DNA from: an uncultured bacterium
Lineage (GTDB): Bacteria > Actinomycetota > Thermoleophilia > BMS3ABIN01
DNA: 7,725 nt
Assembly: GCA_913009925.1 (NCBI GenBank)
Contig: CAJVWY010000052.1
Location: 1-7,725, forward strand
Reading direction: 5' to 3'
In this document: one piece after another, positions 6,853 to 7,725 of the stretch
Position numbering within the stretch: position 1 is the first letter of the stretch
Layout of the letters: each line of letters opens with the position of its first letter
Program-made: the position numbers and the translations under genes
Notes under the pieces: generated by a model
Seen by the model: the letters and a program-made list of their open reading frames with translations, nothing else
Databases searched by the model: none
What the model was told of the DNA's origin: nothing

Positions 6853-6897
6853 GGGGAACTGCTGAATTATTGTCTCGAACGTGTGGTTACCTTGCTG

Positions 6898-7170
6898 CTA
6901 CTTGGGCATGGTCACCCGGCGCTGGTCTATGCCGCTGAAGGGCCGCTGCGTCTGGCGCCGGTCGACGATCACGTCGATATCGGCCCGGTCATCAAGAGAC
7001 TCCGCATAACTATCTTTCATGTGTTCCAGCTGCCGATCTATCACCAGATACTTGTGATCTCCCTCATCGGAGATGGCGAAGCGGAACTTGCAATGCGGGC
7101 AGGGCGAAAACACACGAGTGGAGGCACTGTAGCTAACTTTATGGCAATGTGGACAGGTAAGTTCTTCCAT
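6898..7170 (-). CDS. Small zinc-ribbon protein of unknown function
   Basis: This 90-residue protein starts MEELTCPHCHK and carries two CPHC knuckles (Cys6/Cys9 and Cys24/Cys27, 14 residues apart), a typical four-cysteine zinc ribbon that probably binds one zinc. The rest (residues 35-90) is charged and contains YLVIDRQ and IDVIVDRRQ, with no membrane segment or signal peptide; I do not recognise it. It resembles small cytoplasmic zinc-ribbon proteins of unknown role, where the ribbon often contacts nucleic acid or another protein. ATG 7170 follows GGGATGAG at a few bases. A palindrome at 7199-7221 and a terminator at 6829-6852 bracket it, so it appears to be a single-gene unit. A longer plus-strand frame overlaps it (6883-7341), but the cysteine motif and terminator favour the minus strand. 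Confidence 0.75.
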   Translation of the reverse strand: MEELTCPHCHKVSYSASTRVFSPCPHCKFRFAISDEGDHKYLVIDRQLEHMKDSYAESLDDRADIDVIVDRRQTQRPFSGIDQRRVTMPK

Positions 7171-7182
7171 ATTCTCATCCCG

Positions 7183-7221
7183 ATTAAAGCGAAATCCTGT
7201 TGTATGAGTTTACCATACAAC
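7183..7221 (-). promoter_or_regulatory. Promoter and operator candidate of the zinc-ribbon gene
   Basis: A perfect 8-bp inverted repeat, GTTGTATG (7199-7206) and CATACAAC (7214-7221), surrounds a 7-base AT-rich spacer. On the minus strand a TTTAAT box (7188-7183, five of six to the -10) follows 10 bases after the repeat, so the palindrome would cover roughly -23 to -45, including the -35 position, as expected for an operator. No consensus -35 is present, which would fit an activator-dependent or repressed promoter. On the plus strand the same repeat is followed by CCA and eight Ts, so a weak AT-rich terminator is the alternative reading. Confidence 0.4.
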
Positions 7222-7365
7222 CATTTTTTTTACTATTACCGTTCCGGTTTCCTATGCTCTATATACGCATCTGCACCACAAATCAAACCGCGAGGGGTCA
7301 TCCCACTCATCCGATCGCAGGCATCTTCAAAAAGACGATAGGAGGGCAGACACAGATACAGCGAG

Positions 7366-7371
7366 TATAAT
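7366..7371 (+). promoter_or_regulatory. Consensus -10 box of tRNA-Leu
   Basis: A perfect TATAAT lies 28 bases before the tRNA 5' end, so transcription would start near 7378 and leave a short leader for RNase P. The -35 position (near 7343-7348) reads AGGGCA or similar and does not match the consensus, so the promoter may depend on the strong -10 and upstream elements. Confidence 0.55.
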
Positions 7372-7399
7372 AGACGCAGATATGCCGCCTGCAGGACGT

Positions 7400-7488
7400 G
7401 CCGAAGTGGCGGAACTGGCAGACGCGCCGGACTCAAAATCCGGTGGGGCTCACCCCCCGTGTGGGTTCGATTCCCACCTTCGGCACCA
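7400..7488 (+). tRNA. tRNA-Leu(CAA)
   Basis: A complete class II tRNA. The acceptor arms GCCGAAG (7400-7406) and CTTCGGC (7478-7484) pair over 7 bp, followed by discriminator A and an encoded CCA (7486-7488). The D stem is GCG/CGC, with the GG pair of the D loop at 7417-7418. The anticodon stem CCGGA/TCCGG encloses loop CTCAAAA, giving anticodon CAA (7434-7436), which reads UUG. The long variable arm GGGG-CTCA-CCCC (7445-7456) is typical of leucine tRNA. The T arm is GTGGG-TTCGATT-CCCAC. No feature is missing or mismatched, so it should be functional. Confidence 0.97.
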
Positions 7489-7501
7489 ATAACACCGAAT
7501 T

Positions 7502-7539
7502 CTCAAGCGGCTGACAGCTGACGCACCTTGAGCTTTTTG
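7502..7539 (+). terminator. Weak candidate terminator after tRNA-Leu
   Basis: CTCAAG (7502-7507) and CTTGAG (7527-7532) form a 6-bp stem with a 19-base loop, directly followed by CTTTTTG. It lies 14 bases after the tRNA and overlaps the 3' end of the convergent antitoxin gene. The loop is long and the stem short, so this is tentative. Confidence 0.3.
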
Positions 7540-7725
7540 CGATTCATCTCCGCTTGCCAGAGATCATACTGCATCTGCTGATTAAGCCAACTCTCAGCTG
7601 ACGTCCCGAAAGCTATCGACAGACGCACCGCCATTTCGGGGCTGATACCGGCACGCCCGTTCAGGATGGCCGAAAGAGTCTTGCGGCTGACCCCCAGAGC
7701 TTCGGCCGCTGCGGTTACCGTCAGC
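7503..7725 (-). CDS. HigA-type antitoxin, XRE-family HTH (C-terminal part, cut by window edge)
   Basis: The last 73 codons of a gene entering from the right edge, ending at TGA (7505-7503). The sequence has the HigA/VapI antitoxin pattern: an HTH with AAEALGVSRKTLSAILNGRA, then GISPEMAVRLSIAFGTSAES and WLNQQMQYDLWQAE, ending in a basic tail KKLKVRQLSAA. Such proteins neutralise a RelE-like HigB mRNA-cleaving toxin and repress their own operon through the HTH. About 20-30 N-terminal residues lie outside the window; a higB gene, if present, would be expected just beyond 7725, upstream of this gene. It converges on tRNA-Leu with 14 bases between them. A stand-alone XRE regulator of the same fold cannot be excluded. 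The C-terminus appears intact. Confidence 0.88.
   Translation of the reverse strand, partial: LTVTAAAEALGVSRKTLSAILNGRAGISPEMAVRLSIAFGTSAESWLNQQMQYDLWQAEMNRKKLKVRQLSAA

Larger units (their letters stand above)
6507..6897. other. Gene-free region upstream of the phosphatase gene
   Basis: About 390 bases contain no convincing coding frame; the two open frames present (6528-6938 plus, 6564-6830 minus) translate to low-quality, proline- and arginine-rich sequence. At the right end is the terminator of the zinc-ribbon gene (6829-6852), at the left the candidate phosphatase promoter (6555-6583). The middle is GC-rich with several short palindromic stretches, for example CCGGC and GCCGG arms around a 9-base loop near 6690-6710. 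I checked by eye for common riboswitch cores (cobalamin, cyclic-di-GMP) and saw no match. Confidence 0.55.

Noticed and set aside
6883..7341. Plus-strand frame of 152 codons overlapping the zinc-ribbon gene
   Set aside because: The minus strand has the paired CPHC motif and a terminator in the right place. The plus frame crosses the palindrome and T8 tract and translates to sequence with no recognisable motif or clear ribosome-binding site.
7236..7436. Minus-strand frame of 66 codons
   Set aside because: It overlaps the 5' half of tRNA-Leu and its promoter, and shows no protein-like features.

Overview
This is a GC-rich bacterial window (roughly 60% G+C by eye) carrying mostly housekeeping genes. 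Seven protein-coding genes can be supported, plus one tRNA and one very short upstream reading frame. No CRISPR array, insertion sequence, phage gene or replication origin is visible. Using the short form of HisG together with HisZ excludes lineages with long-form HisG, such as enterobacteria and mycobacteria. It does not fix the phylum: an anaerobic or subsurface actinobacterium, a Chloroflexi-like or another deep-branching lineage would all fit, and this is only a guess.

Layout, left to right. Bases 1-1491 (minus strand) hold the start of hisG and the whole of hisZ, joined by an ATGA overlap; together they make the two-part ATP phosphoribosyltransferase of histidine synthesis. Bases 1492-1844 are a divergent intergenic region with a candidate hisZ promoter and a strong GC hairpin. 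Bases 1845-2532 (plus) hold an 18-codon mini reading frame and a DUF47/PhoU-like protein. Bases 2544-4835 (minus) hold a three-domain PEP-synthase-like protein whose C-terminal domain lacks expected catalytic residues. Bases 4974-6506 (minus) hold an exported purple-acid-phosphatase-like enzyme upstream of it, with a structured 138-base gap between them. Bases 6507-6897 have no gene but contain a promoter candidate and a good intrinsic terminator. Bases 6898-7170 (minus) hold a small zinc-ribbon protein with a palindromic operator candidate upstream. Bases 7400-7488 (plus) are tRNA-Leu(CAA) with a consensus -10 box. Bases 7503-7725 (minus) are the C-terminal part of a HigA-type antitoxin, cut by the window edge.

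How the genes fit together. hisZ and hisG are clearly one functional unit. The DUF47 protein (a family tied to phosphate transport) and the exported phosphatase could both serve phosphate handling, but they are not in one operon and no phosphate transporter is in the window. The HigA-type gene points head-to-head at the tRNA and probably marks the edge of a toxin-antitoxin module lying beyond 7725. The most unusual items are the PEP-synthase-like protein with substituted active-site residues, the chained mini reading frames before the DUF47 gene, and two inverted-repeat elements in leader or promoter regions. I found no clear new multi-gene system.
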